Positions 35,972-45,756 of a stretch of DNA of 64,000 nucleotides are shown here, piece after piece. The stretch comes from Paenibacillus silvisoli (lineage in GTDB: Bacteria > Bacillota > Bacilli > Paenibacillales > Paenibacillaceae). A program made the position numbers and the translations under genes. The stretch spans positions 1,703,001-1,767,000 of the forward strand of contig NZ_CP133017.1 in the NCBI RefSeq assembly GCF_030866765.1, in the 5' to 3' direction. Below the pieces are notes generated by a model, which saw nothing but the letters and a program-made list of their open reading frames with translations, was not told the DNA's origin and did no database searches. Position 1 is the stretch's first letter. The number at the start of each line of letters is the position of its first letter.

Positions 35972-36053
35972 GGGCGGCCTGAGTAAATCGCGGCCGTTTG
36001 TGCAATGGACATATCGGCCAGCTGGAAATCTTGTTCTAAGGAGATCTAGAGAT

Positions 36054-37148
36054 ATGGCTGTGAAAAAGTATCTTTTTGTAACGCATGCTCTTTCATTCGG
36101 AGGAGCTGAGAGAGTTGTATCCGTATTAGCAAGCGGAATGGCAGAACGGGGATATGAGGTTCATTTAATCCTCTACGAAAAGGTCAATGGTGAGTATCCC
36201 ATCTCCGATAAAGTGAACATCCACCTTCTGCCTAAAATTGCTGGAAAGCACGGAATCAAGTATTTTGCCAAGATGCTTGCAGCTATGAGGCGGAAGATCG
36301 CTGAAGTCGCCCCCGATGTCATCATTCCTTTTCTGCCCAATCAAGTGATTCACTTCTTTATCGCTTCCAGGTTGATGAATATTCCGTTCGTTGCAACAGT
36401 TCGAAACAATCCGTTTCTATATCCGGATTCGAAGCCGAAAAGAACGATTGGAAAGATCGTTGCCTTATTGTCATCCGGCATATTTCTTCAAACGGAAGAA
36501 CAAGCCGGTTTCTTTCCGAGATTCGCCAAACGCAAAACGTTCGTCATCCCGAATCCGGTAAGCAGCGACTTAATCGATCGCAACTATCGGAATCGCGATC
36601 ATATTCGTGAAATAGCCACATTCGGGAGGCTAAGCACCCAGAAGAACCAGCATCTGCTGATTGAGGCTTTTGCAATCGTGCATAAAACGAATCCATCTTT
36701 GAGATTGAGCCTTTATGGAGCAGGAGAAGAAGAGCAAAACTTGAAGGCACTCGTCGCTAAACTGGGCGTAAAGGATGCTGTAACGTTTAGAGGAAGCGTA
36801 TCTAATGTTGGTGAGGCGCTGTTGTCTACGGATTTGTTTGTTTTATCGTCCAACTATGAAGGGATGCCCAATGCATTAATGGAAGCTATGGCAGTCGGGC
36901 TGCCTTGTATTTCGACAGATTGTCCAACCGGCCCGAAGGATTTAATTGACCATATGAACGACGGTATATTGGTCAAAAGCAATAATGTCAGTGAGTTAGT
37001 TTCTGCGATTCATTACTGCGTCGCGAATCCCGTATTTTGCCATCAAGCAGGAAGCGCGGCAAAGAAAAAGATCAGGGATGCATATCAAGTGGATGTCATC
37101 ATCGATAAGTTTATTCATGAAATAAACGGGGTAAAAGGGTGTTCTTAA
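36054..37148 (+). CDS. Glycosyltransferase, GT4 family
   Basis: A 364-residue retaining glycosyltransferase with two Rossmann domains. The N-terminal domain has FVTHALSFGGAERVVSVLA (acceptor side). The C-terminal domain has IATFGRLSTQKNQHLLIEAF and the donor site LSSNYEGMPNALMEAMAVGLPCIST. It would add one sugar of the EPS repeat unit at the inner membrane face; linkage and sugar are unknown. The ATG at 36054 follows AAGGAG; the open frame before it is untranslated. Confidence 0.9.
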   Translation: MAVKKYLFVTHALSFGGAERVVSVLASGMAERGYEVHLILYEKVNGEYPISDKVNIHLLPKIAGKHGIKYFAKMLAAMRRKIAEVAPDVIIPFLPNQVIHFFIASRLMNIPFVATVRNNPFLYPDSKPKRTIGKIVALLSSGIFLQTEEQAGFFPRFAKRKTFVIPNPVSSDLIDRNYRNRDHIREIATFGRLSTQKNQHLLIEAFAIVHKTNPSLRLSLYGAGEEEQNLKALVAKLGVKDAVTFRGSVSNVGEALLSTDLFVLSSNYEGMPNALMEAMAVGLPCISTDCPTGPKDLIDHMNDGILVKSNNVSELVSAIHYCVANPVFCHQAGSAAKKKIRDAYQVDVIIDKFIHEINGVKGCS

Positions 37149-37149
37149 T

Positions 37150-38442
37150 ATGCAGCATAACGAGACGAGTATGAATTTGAAAGGAATTCTATTTACCGGC
37201 ATTGTTGTACTCATGTTGATTGGTATAACCTTTCCAGGACTTACGGGGTCATGGACTAGAAATGACGCATGGATGGCATATTCGTACGTCTTTCATTATT
37301 CAACGCTCACAACATTATGCTCATATATGGCGACCTGCTTGATTTATCTGCTGCTGATTGTTTGCATCTGGAGCAATCACCCAAAGGGGAAGGCGCTATT
37401 ATTTATCTATTTAAGCACGCTTGTTTTTGTTGTATGGGCTTTATTTACAATTTACGAAGCGAGCGTTCAATCCATGCTTCTTGACGATGTATCGATCAAT
37501 ATGATTCTGGTCCCGCTTTTCTTTTTACTTGGTTATGAGAAGAGTATTTTTGAAAGCGCCAGGAGAATGCTGCCTTACATCCTCATCATCATGTGCGGGT
37601 TGATTGTATGGAGCAGTATTTCTTTTATTTGGAAATATGGTGTATCTACGGAAACAATTAACTCCCCAAGCAAAGAAATGTTTGCTGTTGCAATAAGCGC
37701 ATATTGGTGTTATGCGCTGGGGACGCCTGACAGCAGTCGTTTCCATAGAACCTTTAAATATGTGCTTGGTATTTGTTTGTTAATTTGTGCGTTTCTGATT
37801 CGTTCCAGAAGCTGGGTTATTCAATGCCTATTACTTCTATATGCGATGTCCAGCTATGGCTCTGGAAAAAAGGCTAAAATTCGGAAGGTACTTGCGGTTT
37901 TCGCTGTCGTACTCGTGTTTGTCCTCATTGTTTATATGCTGCCTAATGTAACAGGGGCTCTATTTAACCGCGGGAATGAAGATACGAGATCCGGGCAGTA
38001 TGAAACGTTTTTCTCGCAAGTTGAGCCAGCCAGTTTACTATGGGGGCAAGGATTTAATGCCAGCTACAGCTATATAGGAAATGAAAACTATAGATACTTT
38101 GATAACCAATATATCTACATGATGTTTCATTATGGAGCGCTTCCCGTTCTTTGTTTGTTTGGCGTGATCAGCGGTTTATTTAGAAAAATAAATAAGGATC
38201 TTCTTTCCGCGGAAGATAGAGCCTATATTATCGGTTGCCGGATGATGAGCCTCTTCTACTTGGCGGCATTAGGCGGGTTGTCCGTATATTTCAAATTCGG
38301 ATGGAATCTAAGCACATTATTGGTATTTGTCTTTATTGGGCGAGGGCTTGAAATGATGAGCGAATCAAGGAAGCTCCAAAATCATCGTGATCTGCAGCTT
38401 GTCAAGCCGCCAGTGGCAATTCTTACTCATGTGAAGGGATGA
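37150..38442 (+). CDS. EPS polymerase candidate (Wzy/O-antigen polymerase-like)
   Basis: A 430-residue integral membrane protein with about ten hydrophobic segments and a long outside loop (about 265-330, NRGNEDTRSGQYETFF...WGQGFNASYSYIG). This loop resembles the Wzy_C-like region of O-antigen ligases and polymerases. It is the only many-helix protein besides Wzx in the cluster, so it is the best candidate for polymerising repeat units outside the membrane. It starts one base after the preceding stop. The coding sequence is clearly more A+T-rich than genes outside the cluster. Confidence 0.8.
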   Translation: MQHNETSMNLKGILFTGIVVLMLIGITFPGLTGSWTRNDAWMAYSYVFHYSTLTTLCSYMATCLIYLLLIVCIWSNHPKGKALLFIYLSTLVFVVWALFTIYEASVQSMLLDDVSINMILVPLFFLLGYEKSIFESARRMLPYILIIMCGLIVWSSISFIWKYGVSTETINSPSKEMFAVAISAYWCYALGTPDSSRFHRTFKYVLGICLLICAFLIRSRSWVIQCLLLLYAMSSYGSGKKAKIRKVLAVFAVVLVFVLIVYMLPNVTGALFNRGNEDTRSGQYETFFSQVEPASLLWGQGFNASYSYIGNENYRYFDNQYIYMMFHYGALPVLCLFGVISGLFRKINKDLLSAEDRAYIIGCRMMSLFYLAALGGLSVYFKFGWNLSTLLVFVFIGRGLEMMSESRKLQNHRDLQLVKPPVAILTHVKG

Positions 38443-38446
38443 TCAA

Positions 38447-39010
38447 ATGCGCTTTTCCGAATTAGTGTCCGTTATCAAGGAAGATTTTGCGAATTACAAA
38501 CGAGTTGAAAATCGGGGATTCATAGTCGGGCTGCTCTTCTCTCCAGGTTTTAAATACATCTTCTTCATGCGCTTATGTACGTACTTCCGTCATAAGAAAC
38601 CGGCAGTGTTATTCCTTCCCATTTTCCTTGTTCTCGTATTCATTTACAGGCACAACTCGTTCAAATACGGCATTGAGGTTCCGTTTAAGGCAAAGATAGG
38701 ACCAGGCTTCTACATCGGTCATTTCAGCTGCATCACTATGCACGGTGAAGCAGTTCTGGGGGATCGGGTCCGAATCAGTCAAGGCGTTACCATCGGCTAT
38801 ACGTCGAAAGGAGTGCCGACAATCGGCAACGACGTATATATTGGCGCTGGAGCCAAGATTATCGGTAATGTGCATGTAGGCAATAACGTTGAGATTGGCG
38901 CAAACAGCGTTGTGACGAAAGATATTCCTGATAACTCCGTTGTCGTTGGTGTCCCGGGCAGAGTGATACGGACGAAAGCTTTTGCCGTAAACTCTTTGAC
39001 TAACGCATAA
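38447..39010 (+). CDS. Hexapeptide-repeat acetyltransferase (CysE-like fold)
   Basis: A 187-residue left-handed beta-helix acyltransferase. The hexapeptide repeats run from about 85 to 170 (VRISQGVTIGYTSKGVPTIGNDVYIGAGAKIIGNVHVGNNVEIGANSVV) and hold HFSCITMHGEAVLGD with the likely catalytic His. It resembles serine acetyltransferases in fold. In this setting it most likely acetylates a sugar of the EPS. It lies five bases after the polymerase gene. Confidence 0.87.
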   Translation: MRFSELVSVIKEDFANYKRVENRGFIVGLLFSPGFKYIFFMRLCTYFRHKKPAVLFLPIFLVLVFIYRHNSFKYGIEVPFKAKIGPGFYIGHFSCITMHGEAVLGDRVRISQGVTIGYTSKGVPTIGNDVYIGAGAKIIGNVHVGNNVEIGANSVVTKDIPDNSVVVGVPGRVIRTKAFAVNSLTNA

Positions 39011-39041
39011 AATAACAGGCTCATTTATTGGAGGAACTTTA

Positions 39042-40205
39042 ATGAAGAAGAGAGTTTTTCTTCATGGACTTTGTAATTATCCTCGCGGTTCAGCTAAGGC
39101 TAATTATATGCAATATTTATCCATGGCGTTGAAAGAGGCGGGTTATGATGTCTACCTGCATTCCAACTTAAATGATGAATTTCAGCTCCAGGAGCAAGAA
39201 GGCGTGATGGTCTACAATGGTGTTAAGATCATTCCATTCAACATGTATAAGAATAAAATTACAAACTACATAGAGCGTCGATTTTTGAGAGGGCATAACG
39301 TCGTCAATATGCTGAAGCAGCACAATATTACAAGAGAAGATATTGTCGTGCTAATTTCTCCAGATGTACGCGTTCATCACGAGGTATTGAATTACAAAAA
39401 GAAAATTGGATTCAAGACCGTCAGCTGCCCTTTAGAGTGGTTCCCTAGCAGCCAATTCAAGTCGAGACGCGAATGGAAGGAGAACAGCGCTTATTTCGAT
39501 CGTTTTCTGCATCGGCATGACTTGCTCTTTCCCATCTCGACGTATATCGAAAACCATTTGATGAAGAAGAACTGCAATACGATGTGCTTGCCGATTATGG
39601 CCGATGTACGCGAGCATGCGGTGGGAACGAAGTCATTCGATAAAATCAAATTCATATTTCCGGGGAACGGGATGATGAAGGATGCCATTGAAGTTATTCT
39701 AAAGAGCTTTAGCCGGCTCGCTTCTGATGATAAGAGGCGGGTGGAATTACATCTATGCGGCGTTAAAGAGGAGCAAATCAAAGCCATATTGACCTCGCAA
39801 GAATATGAGAGTCTCAAAGATGTACTCGTCATCCATAAATGGATGAACTACAAAGAGCTAGTATCGCTATATCAGGCTATGCATTTCTTAATGCTGGCAA
39901 GAGAAGAGAACCAAATGACGCTGGCCAACTTCCCAAGTAAAGTTCCTGAAGTCATGTGCTACGGTGTAATACCGATTGTTTCCCGCGTGGGGGATTATAC
40001 CAAATACTATCTGGAGGACAACGTGAACAGCTTGATTTTTGACGGCTGCGATATCGATTTGTGCTTGAAAAAAATCAATCAAGCGTTGTCGATGACGCAA
40101 AGAGAGATTGCAGCTTTATCGGTCAGGTCAAGGGAATGTGCCGAAAAAAAATTCGATTATCGAAATTGGGTTGGTAAGATTCATCATGCTCTTGAAAGCT
40201 TATAA
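39042..40205 (+). CDS. Glycosyltransferase family 1/4-like
   Basis: A 387-residue glycosyltransferase. The N-terminus (VFLHGLCNYPRGSAKANYMQYLSMAL) is typical of the acceptor domain. The C-terminal domain includes KFIFPGNGMMKDAIEVILKSF and a donor region (SKVPEVMCYGVIPIVSRVGD) in place of the usual E-x7-E motif. It probably adds a sugar to the repeat unit; specificity is unknown. The gene is followed by a hairpin with a T run at 40218, inside the operon. Confidence 0.83.
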   Translation: MKKRVFLHGLCNYPRGSAKANYMQYLSMALKEAGYDVYLHSNLNDEFQLQEQEGVMVYNGVKIIPFNMYKNKITNYIERRFLRGHNVVNMLKQHNITREDIVVLISPDVRVHHEVLNYKKKIGFKTVSCPLEWFPSSQFKSRREWKENSAYFDRFLHRHDLLFPISTYIENHLMKKNCNTMCLPIMADVREHAVGTKSFDKIKFIFPGNGMMKDAIEVILKSFSRLASDDKRRVELHLCGVKEEQIKAILTSQEYESLKDVLVIHKWMNYKELVSLYQAMHFLMLAREENQMTLANFPSKVPEVMCYGVIPIVSRVGDYTKYYLEDNVNSLIFDGCDIDLCLKKINQALSMTQREIAALSVRSRECAEKKFDYRNWVGKIHHALESL

Positions 40206-40217
40206 CGATTATGAAAG

Positions 40218-40250
40218 AACTCGTCTTCATGGAAGGACGGGTTTTTTATT
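40218..40250 (+). terminator. Internal terminator-like hairpin in the EPS operon
   Basis: AACTCGTC/GACGGGTT (one G-U pair), ten-base loop, then TTTTATTTT. It lies between two EPS genes, so RNA polymerase must read through it to express the distal half. This fits an upstream antitermination element. Confidence 0.7.
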
Positions 40251-40266
40251 TTGGAGGTCAAATGAT

Positions 40267-41181
40267 ATGACGATTAAAGAATTCGTGAAAAGCAGTCCAA
40301 TCCTTTATAACGCGTTTAAAACAGCTCGTAACGCAAGGAATTCAATTTCCAATCTAGTGCCTGACGAGCCCTACATCAAAATGCAGTACAGATTACAAAT
40401 GGGCAAATCAATCGATCTGAACAATCCAGAGACATTTAACGAAAAAATTCAATGGATGAAGCTTTATGATCGAAATCCTCTAATGACGAAGTGCGCGGAT
40501 AAATATGCGGTTCGAAGCTATGTGGAAGAAAAGATCGGTAAAGGCATTTTGAATACCCTTTACGGCGTATACGAAAAAGTAGAGGATATCGATCTATCTG
40601 CGCTGCCGAACTCCTTCGTCATTAAGGTTAATCACGGCAGCGGACAGAATATATTATGCCGGGATAAGAGCCAAATGGATTTCAATCAAGCCTTCTCTCG
40701 AATCAAGGATTATATGAATACCAATCATTACTACTATGGCAGAGAGTGGGCCTACAAAAATATAAAACCATTAATCATCATTGAAGAGTACCTCGATGAT
40801 CATGGCCGTCCGCCAGCCGATTACAAAATATTATGTTTTCATGGTAAACCGGAAATAATCCAAATCGACCTGGATCGTTTTGGAGACCACCGCAGGAATT
40901 ACTACAACGTCGATTGGACGCAGATGGATTTACGGTTTATAAAAGATAATTCTTCAGAAGCAGTGCCTAAACCGCAGCATTTAGATGAAATGCTAAGATA
41001 TGCAGCAGCGCTGGCTGAAGGGTTCTTCTTTGTAAGAATCGATTTCTATAACTTTGATGGCAAACTTTATTTCGGAGAAATGACTTTTTATCCGAATAAC
41101 GGCATCGGCACCTTTTACCCTGTGGAGAATAATAAAATGATGGGCAGCAAACTTAAATTACCTGCTCCCAGCGTTACTTAA
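40267..41181 (+). CDS. TupA-like ATP-grasp ligase
   Basis: A 304-residue protein of the teichuronopeptide TupA-like ATP-grasp family (PF14305). Recognisable stretches are NNPETFNEKIQWMKLYDRNPLMTKCADKY (about 45-75), FVIKVNHGSGQN (about 118), IIIEEYLDD (about 173) and ADYKILCFHGKP (about 187). The family is thought to join an amino acid or peptide to a carboxyl group of a polysaccharide; TupA itself is tied to polyglutamate-polyglucuronate polymers. UDP-glucuronate enzymes are encoded in the same operon. The ATG at 40267 follows GGAGG. Confidence 0.87.
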   Translation: MTIKEFVKSSPILYNAFKTARNARNSISNLVPDEPYIKMQYRLQMGKSIDLNNPETFNEKIQWMKLYDRNPLMTKCADKYAVRSYVEEKIGKGILNTLYGVYEKVEDIDLSALPNSFVIKVNHGSGQNILCRDKSQMDFNQAFSRIKDYMNTNHYYYGREWAYKNIKPLIIIEEYLDDHGRPPADYKILCFHGKPEIIQIDLDRFGDHRRNYYNVDWTQMDLRFIKDNSSEAVPKPQHLDEMLRYAAALAEGFFFVRIDFYNFDGKLYFGEMTFYPNNGIGTFYPVENNKMMGSKLKLPAPSVT

Positions 41182-41211
41182 CATAGCCCGAATCATGAAG
41201 GAAGTGTGAGA

Positions 41212-41832
41212 ATGATAATTCAAAGAGTGATCAATCGCCTTTGGATCCCCCTTGTTACAAGATTCTACTCTCAATTGAATCTTATGAAGTGTAAGCTATA
41301 CCAAGTAGAAGTTGGGAAGCATTTCGTTACAAGGGGTAATCTATACATTAAAAATGACGGGAAAATCAAAATCGGCAGCCATGTTACGATGAATTCTGCC
41401 GGGTGGGCCAATCCGATAGGTCTAGGAGATCGCATGTATCTTCAAATTATGCGCGGCGGGACATTGTCTATCGGGGATAACACAGGTATTTCCAATACGG
41501 CGATCACAAGCGAAAATTCCATACAAATAGGAAAAAATGTTTTAATCGGTGCTGGATGTAAGATATTTGATACGGATTTCCACCCTTTGGAGGCAAAATA
41601 TCGATACGGTTCATCCAAGAATAATAACAAAACAAGAAATCGATCGGTTGTCATTGAAGATGGCGCTTTTATAGGCGGAGGCAGCTTTATACTAAAGGGA
41701 AGTCATATAGGTAGAAACAGTATTATAGGTGCCGGGTCGGTAGTGGCAGGCGAAATCCCTCCAAATGAGATATGGGCAGGGAATCCGGCTAAATTCATAC
41801 GAAAAAACGAAGAAGCCATATCATATGTTTAA
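41212..41832 (+). CDS. Acyltransferase, left-handed beta-helix (WcaF/maltose acetyltransferase-like)
   Basis: A 206-residue hexapeptide-repeat protein (IQIGKNVLIGAGCKIFDTDFHPLEAKYR, then VVIEDGAFIGGGSFILKGSHIGRNSIIGAGSVVAGEIPPNEIWAGNPAKFIRK). FDTDFH carries the likely catalytic His. It probably acetylates a sugar of the repeat unit, a second acyltransferase in the cluster. The ATG at 41212 is preferred to a GTG six bases earlier. It overlaps the flippase gene by eight bases. Confidence 0.87.
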   Translation: MIIQRVINRLWIPLVTRFYSQLNLMKCKLYQVEVGKHFVTRGNLYIKNDGKIKIGSHVTMNSAGWANPIGLGDRMYLQIMRGGTLSIGDNTGISNTAITSENSIQIGKNVLIGAGCKIFDTDFHPLEAKYRYGSSKNNNKTRNRSVVIEDGAFIGGGSFILKGSHIGRNSIIGAGSVVAGEIPPNEIWAGNPAKFIRKNEEAISYV

Positions 41833-43345
41833 AAATAAAAATTATAGGATGTTGTCTGAGGGTAGCGTGGAAGACAATAGTCGTACGAATAAGGTTTTTT
41901 CCGGGGTATTTTGGGCATTTAGCGAGCGGCTTATTTCGCAAGGCGTTTCATTTGTTCTGTCAATCGTACTAGCGCGGCTGCTTATGCCTAGTGAATATGG
42001 ATTAATCGCTCTAGTTCTTGTGTTTACCAATTTGGCCAATGTTTTTGTTGCGAATGGATTGGGCGATACATTAATTCAAAAAAAAGATGCGGATGAAACC
42101 GACTTTTCTTCTCTCTTTTATTTCAGCTTGATTCTTTCCATAGGTTTATATATGACGATGTTTTTATTAGCGCCATACATAGCCGTATTTTATAATCATC
42201 CCGATTTAGTATCGGTACTGCGAGTGATTGCGCTTATCCTGCCGCTCTCGTCTATTATTACGATTCAGCAAGCCTATGTTTCGAAGAAAATGCTGTTTAA
42301 GAAGATGTTCTTTGCAACCATCGGAGGAACAGTAGCTTCCGGTTCGATCGGTATTGTGATGGCCTATTATGGGTTTGGCATATGGGCGCTGGTGGCTCAA
42401 TATTTAATTAACGCGGTCGTTAATACCATTGTGCTCTTCTTTATTGCGCATTGGAGACCGAGATTATTATTCTCGACGAGCTCGGTAAAGCAGCTCGTCG
42501 GCTTTGGATGGAAGCTTGTCGCCGCTAATTTTATTAATACTTTCTATAGTGAGCTGCGAAGCTTAATGATTGGCAAACTGTATACGACAACTGCGCTCGC
42601 TTATTACAACCGGGGCAATCAGTTTCCTACTCTTCTGATTATGAGTATCGATTCAGCGGTTGGCAGAGTGTTATTTCCGGCTATGGCGGAAGTCAATAAC
42701 GATATCGGCCACTTGAAATATGTGACCAGGCGATCCATGAAAACGACCGCATATCTCATTTTCCCGCTAATGATTGGTTTAATGTGCATTGCACCTTCTC
42801 TGATTATAGTATTACTAACCCCGAAGTGGATATCCGCTGTGCCCTTCTTGCAGATCTGCTGCTTGTTCTGGTTATTTCAACCTATTCAAACGGCGAATTG
42901 GCAAGCCATTAAGGCGTTGGGAAGAAGCGACATGCTGGTAAAGCTGGAAATCATGAAGAAAGTGATAGGAGTATCCTTACTATTGCTTAGCATGAATATT
43001 AGCGTGTATGCAATCGCACTATCGAATGCCGTGTTTGCGGGTATATCCATGCTCATCAACATGATGCCGAATAAGAAATTGATGAATTACTCGATGGGCG
43101 AGCAATTCCGTGATTTAGCACCTTCCTTATTTTTGTCGCTAGTTATGGGAGGGGCGATCTACACCATATCATGGACGTCGCTGCCTGCCATCTCTATTCT
43201 TTCGTTGCAAATTTTGTGCGGCGCCGTCATTTATGCAGGGGCATCGCACGTATTTAAGCTTGATAGTTACGTTTATTTATCGAGTATGCTAACGACCAGG
43301 CTGCGGAGAAGAAGAGCGATAGTAGCCTCGACCGTTTCCGATTAA
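41825..43345 (+). CDS. Repeat-unit flippase, Wzx/TuaB-like (MOP superfamily)
   Basis: A 506-residue membrane protein with about 12-14 transmembrane helices and the polysaccharide-transporter N-terminus SGVFWAFSERLISQGVSFVLSIVLARLLMPSEYGLIAL. It flips lipid-linked repeat units across the membrane. The overall pattern is nearest to TuaB/WzxC-type flippases. The ATG at 41825 lies inside the end of the acyltransferase gene; the longer open frame from 41765 is a shadow of that gene. Confidence 0.91.
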   Translation: MFKNKNYRMLSEGSVEDNSRTNKVFSGVFWAFSERLISQGVSFVLSIVLARLLMPSEYGLIALVLVFTNLANVFVANGLGDTLIQKKDADETDFSSLFYFSLILSIGLYMTMFLLAPYIAVFYNHPDLVSVLRVIALILPLSSIITIQQAYVSKKMLFKKMFFATIGGTVASGSIGIVMAYYGFGIWALVAQYLINAVVNTIVLFFIAHWRPRLLFSTSSVKQLVGFGWKLVAANFINTFYSELRSLMIGKLYTTTALAYYNRGNQFPTLLIMSIDSAVGRVLFPAMAEVNNDIGHLKYVTRRSMKTTAYLIFPLMIGLMCIAPSLIIVLLTPKWISAVPFLQICCLFWLFQPIQTANWQAIKALGRSDMLVKLEIMKKVIGVSLLLLSMNISVYAIALSNAVFAGISMLINMMPNKKLMNYSMGEQFRDLAPSLFLSLVMGGAIYTISWTSLPAISILSLQILCGAVIYAGASHVFKLDSYVYLSSMLTTRLRRRRAIVASTVSD

Positions 43346-43366
43346 AGCTTGCCAAGGGGGTTCAAC

Positions 43367-44737
43367 ATGTTTAGGATCGCAGTAGCAGGAACTGGATATG
43401 TCGGCTTGGTTGCCGGAGTTTGCTTTGCGGAGAAAGGACATCTTGTGACTTGCGTCGATATGGATGAGAATAAAGTGGCTTTAATGAAAGCGGGGGTCTC
43501 TCCCGTCTATGAAGCGGGTTTAGAAGAGCTGATGCGGAAAAATTATGCTGAAGGAAGAATCTCGTTTACGACGGATTATAAAGAGGCATACCGAAATTCG
43601 GACGCAATCTTCATTGGCGTGGGGACTCCCGAGCAGCCTGACGGCTCCGCTAATCTGACCTATATCGCGACAGTTGCTAAGCAGATCGCCGAATCCGTCG
43701 AATCGGACTGCTTGGTTGTCGTGAAATCAACCGTTCCGGTTGGCACGAATGATAAAGTGGAACAGTTTATCCAGGATTTCCTGATTCATGATGTTCGCGT
43801 AGAAGTGGCATCCAATCCGGAGTTCTTGTCACAGGGCTCCGCTGTTCAGGACACGCTGCACGCAGACAGAATTATTATAGGAGTCGAGAGCAAATGGGCT
43901 GAAGAGACGCTGATGCGGATCTATCAGCCTTTTCATTTGCCTATCGTTTCCGTAAATAGAAGATCTGCTGAAATGATTAAGTACGCCGCCAACAATTTCC
44001 TTGCGCTTAAGATATCGTATATGAATGATATCGCTAATTTATGCGAACTGGCAGGCGCGGACATTCAGGATGTTGCAAGGGGCATGAGCTATGATGAGCG
44101 GATTGGAAGCAAGTTCTTGAACGCCGGTATTGGTTATGGCGGTTCCTGCTTTCCCAAGGATACGAAAGCGCTGGAATATATCGCAAGGCAAAAGGGCTAC
44201 GAGTTAAAGACGGTGAAGGCGGCTATTGATGTAAACAAAGAGCAGAAGACACTCTTATACAAGAAAGCGAGCCGAAGACTGATTACGTTTAGCGGTCTTA
44301 AGGTAGCCGTTCTAGGCTTAACGTTTAAGCCCGGAACCGATGATTTGAGGGAGGCTGCATCGCTGGCGAACATTCCTTTGCTGCTGGGACAAGGTGCGAA
44401 TCTATATGCATATGATCCAGTGGGGATGGATAATTTTGCGAAGGCGTACCCGGAAGGCAAGAATGACAAAGGCAGCATCACCTATGTTGCTCAAATCGAG
44501 CAAGCTCTAGAAGGCGCGCACGTTTGCTTTCTATTCACGGAATGGGGAGAAATAAAGGCTCTGCCACCGGAAACCTACAAAAGATTGATGAGAACCCCTC
44601 TTGTCTTTGATGGCAGAAATATGTACGCTGTCTCGCAGATGCAAGAGGCCGGCGTAGAGTATCATTCCGTTGGAAGAAAGCCAACGAGAAAAGAAGGGAT
44701 AAAGGAGTCGAAGAACATTGACTTACAATACTCTTGA
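43367..44737 (+). CDS. ugd: UDP-glucose 6-dehydrogenase
   Basis: A 456-residue enzyme oxidising UDP-glucose to UDP-glucuronate with two NAD+. The NAD motif is VAGTGYVGLVAG (about 5-16), KSTVPVGTN is at about 122, SNPEFLSQGSAV at about 152, and the catalytic Cys is in GYGGSCFPKDT (about 255). All key residues are present, unlike the paralogue at 53146. AAGGGGG precedes the ATG. UDP-glucuronate feeds the epimerase encoded next and perhaps the polymer itself. Confidence 0.95.
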   Translation: MFRIAVAGTGYVGLVAGVCFAEKGHLVTCVDMDENKVALMKAGVSPVYEAGLEELMRKNYAEGRISFTTDYKEAYRNSDAIFIGVGTPEQPDGSANLTYIATVAKQIAESVESDCLVVVKSTVPVGTNDKVEQFIQDFLIHDVRVEVASNPEFLSQGSAVQDTLHADRIIIGVESKWAEETLMRIYQPFHLPIVSVNRRSAEMIKYAANNFLALKISYMNDIANLCELAGADIQDVARGMSYDERIGSKFLNAGIGYGGSCFPKDTKALEYIARQKGYELKTVKAAIDVNKEQKTLLYKKASRRLITFSGLKVAVLGLTFKPGTDDLREAASLANIPLLLGQGANLYAYDPVGMDNFAKAYPEGKNDKGSITYVAQIEQALEGAHVCFLFTEWGEIKALPPETYKRLMRTPLVFDGRNMYAVSQMQEAGVEYHSVGRKPTRKEGIKESKNIDLQYS

Positions 44738-45749
44738 TCAGAGTAAAACATACCTAATTACCGGAGCAGCCGGGTTTATTGGCTATTATTTATCTAAAAA
44801 ACTGTTGGAGCAGGGATGTCGCGTCATTGGAATAGACAATCTCAATGATTACTACGAAATCAACCTGAAATATTCCCGATTGGATCTACTAAAGCCATAT
44901 AAGAAATTTACCTTCATTAAAGGCGATATCTCCGATAAAGCCATGGTCTTGAACGCGTTTAGCGAATATAAGCCTCATATTGCGGTCAATTTGGCCGCGC
45001 AAGCCGGAGTAAGGTACTCGATAGAGAATCCGGATGCTTACATCCAGAGCAATATAATAGGCTTTTTCAATATGTTGGAGGCATGCAGACAGCATCCGGT
45101 CGATCATCTTCTGTATGCATCGTCCAGCTCTGTCTACGGTGCAAATTCAAAGGTACCATTTGAGGAATCCGATCGAGTCGATCATCCAATATCGCTCTAC
45201 GCTGCCACAAAAAAATCAAATGAATTAATGGCTCATACATACAGCCATCTGTATAAGATTCCCGCAACGGGATTGCGTTTCTTTACGGTATATGGCCCAT
45301 TGGGACGCCCTGATATGGCTTATTTTGGTTTTACTAGGGACTACTTCGCCGGTAAGCCTATCAAGATTTTCAACTCCGGCGATTTTGAGAATGACTTATA
45401 CCGTGATTTCACCTATATAGATGATATTGTGGAAGGGATTGAGCGCCTGCTCGGCAACCCTCCAACGTTGCAGGAGAATGCTCCTCATCTGGTGTTTAAT
45501 ATCGGGAATAACAGCCCCGAGAAATTAATGACGTTCATTGAAACGTTGGAGAAATGCCTTAGCCTTTCATTAGATCGGGAAGTTTTTTTCGAGAAGGTCT
45601 ATGAACCGATGAAACCGGGTGATGTGCCTGCGACGTACGCATCAACGGAATTATTGGAAAGAGCCGTTGCGTTTAAGCCCAAGACCTCGATCGAAGAGGG
45701 GCTGCAGAAGTTTACGGATTGGTATTGTGAATATTATCGGTTGAATTAA
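44718..45749 (+). CDS. UDP-glucuronate 4-epimerase-like
   Basis: A 343-residue extended short-chain dehydrogenase: GAAGFIGYYLSKKLL (about 17-31), LAAQAGVRYSIENPDAY (about 93-109), the catalytic SSSSVYG (about 134) and YAATKKSNE (about 155). The AAQAGVRYS pattern is characteristic of UDP-glucuronate 4-epimerases, giving UDP-galacturonate. The TTG start overlaps the dehydrogenase end by 20 bases, with AAGGAG upstream. A uronic acid in the EPS is the likely outcome. Confidence 0.9.
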   Translation: MTYNTLDQSKTYLITGAAGFIGYYLSKKLLEQGCRVIGIDNLNDYYEINLKYSRLDLLKPYKKFTFIKGDISDKAMVLNAFSEYKPHIAVNLAAQAGVRYSIENPDAYIQSNIIGFFNMLEACRQHPVDHLLYASSSSVYGANSKVPFEESDRVDHPISLYAATKKSNELMAHTYSHLYKIPATGLRFFTVYGPLGRPDMAYFGFTRDYFAGKPIKIFNSGDFENDLYRDFTYIDDIVEGIERLLGNPPTLQENAPHLVFNIGNNSPEKLMTFIETLEKCLSLSLDREVFFEKVYEPMKPGDVPATYASTELLERAVAFKPKTSIEEGLQKFTDWYCEYYRLN

Positions 45750-45756
45750 TCCATGT

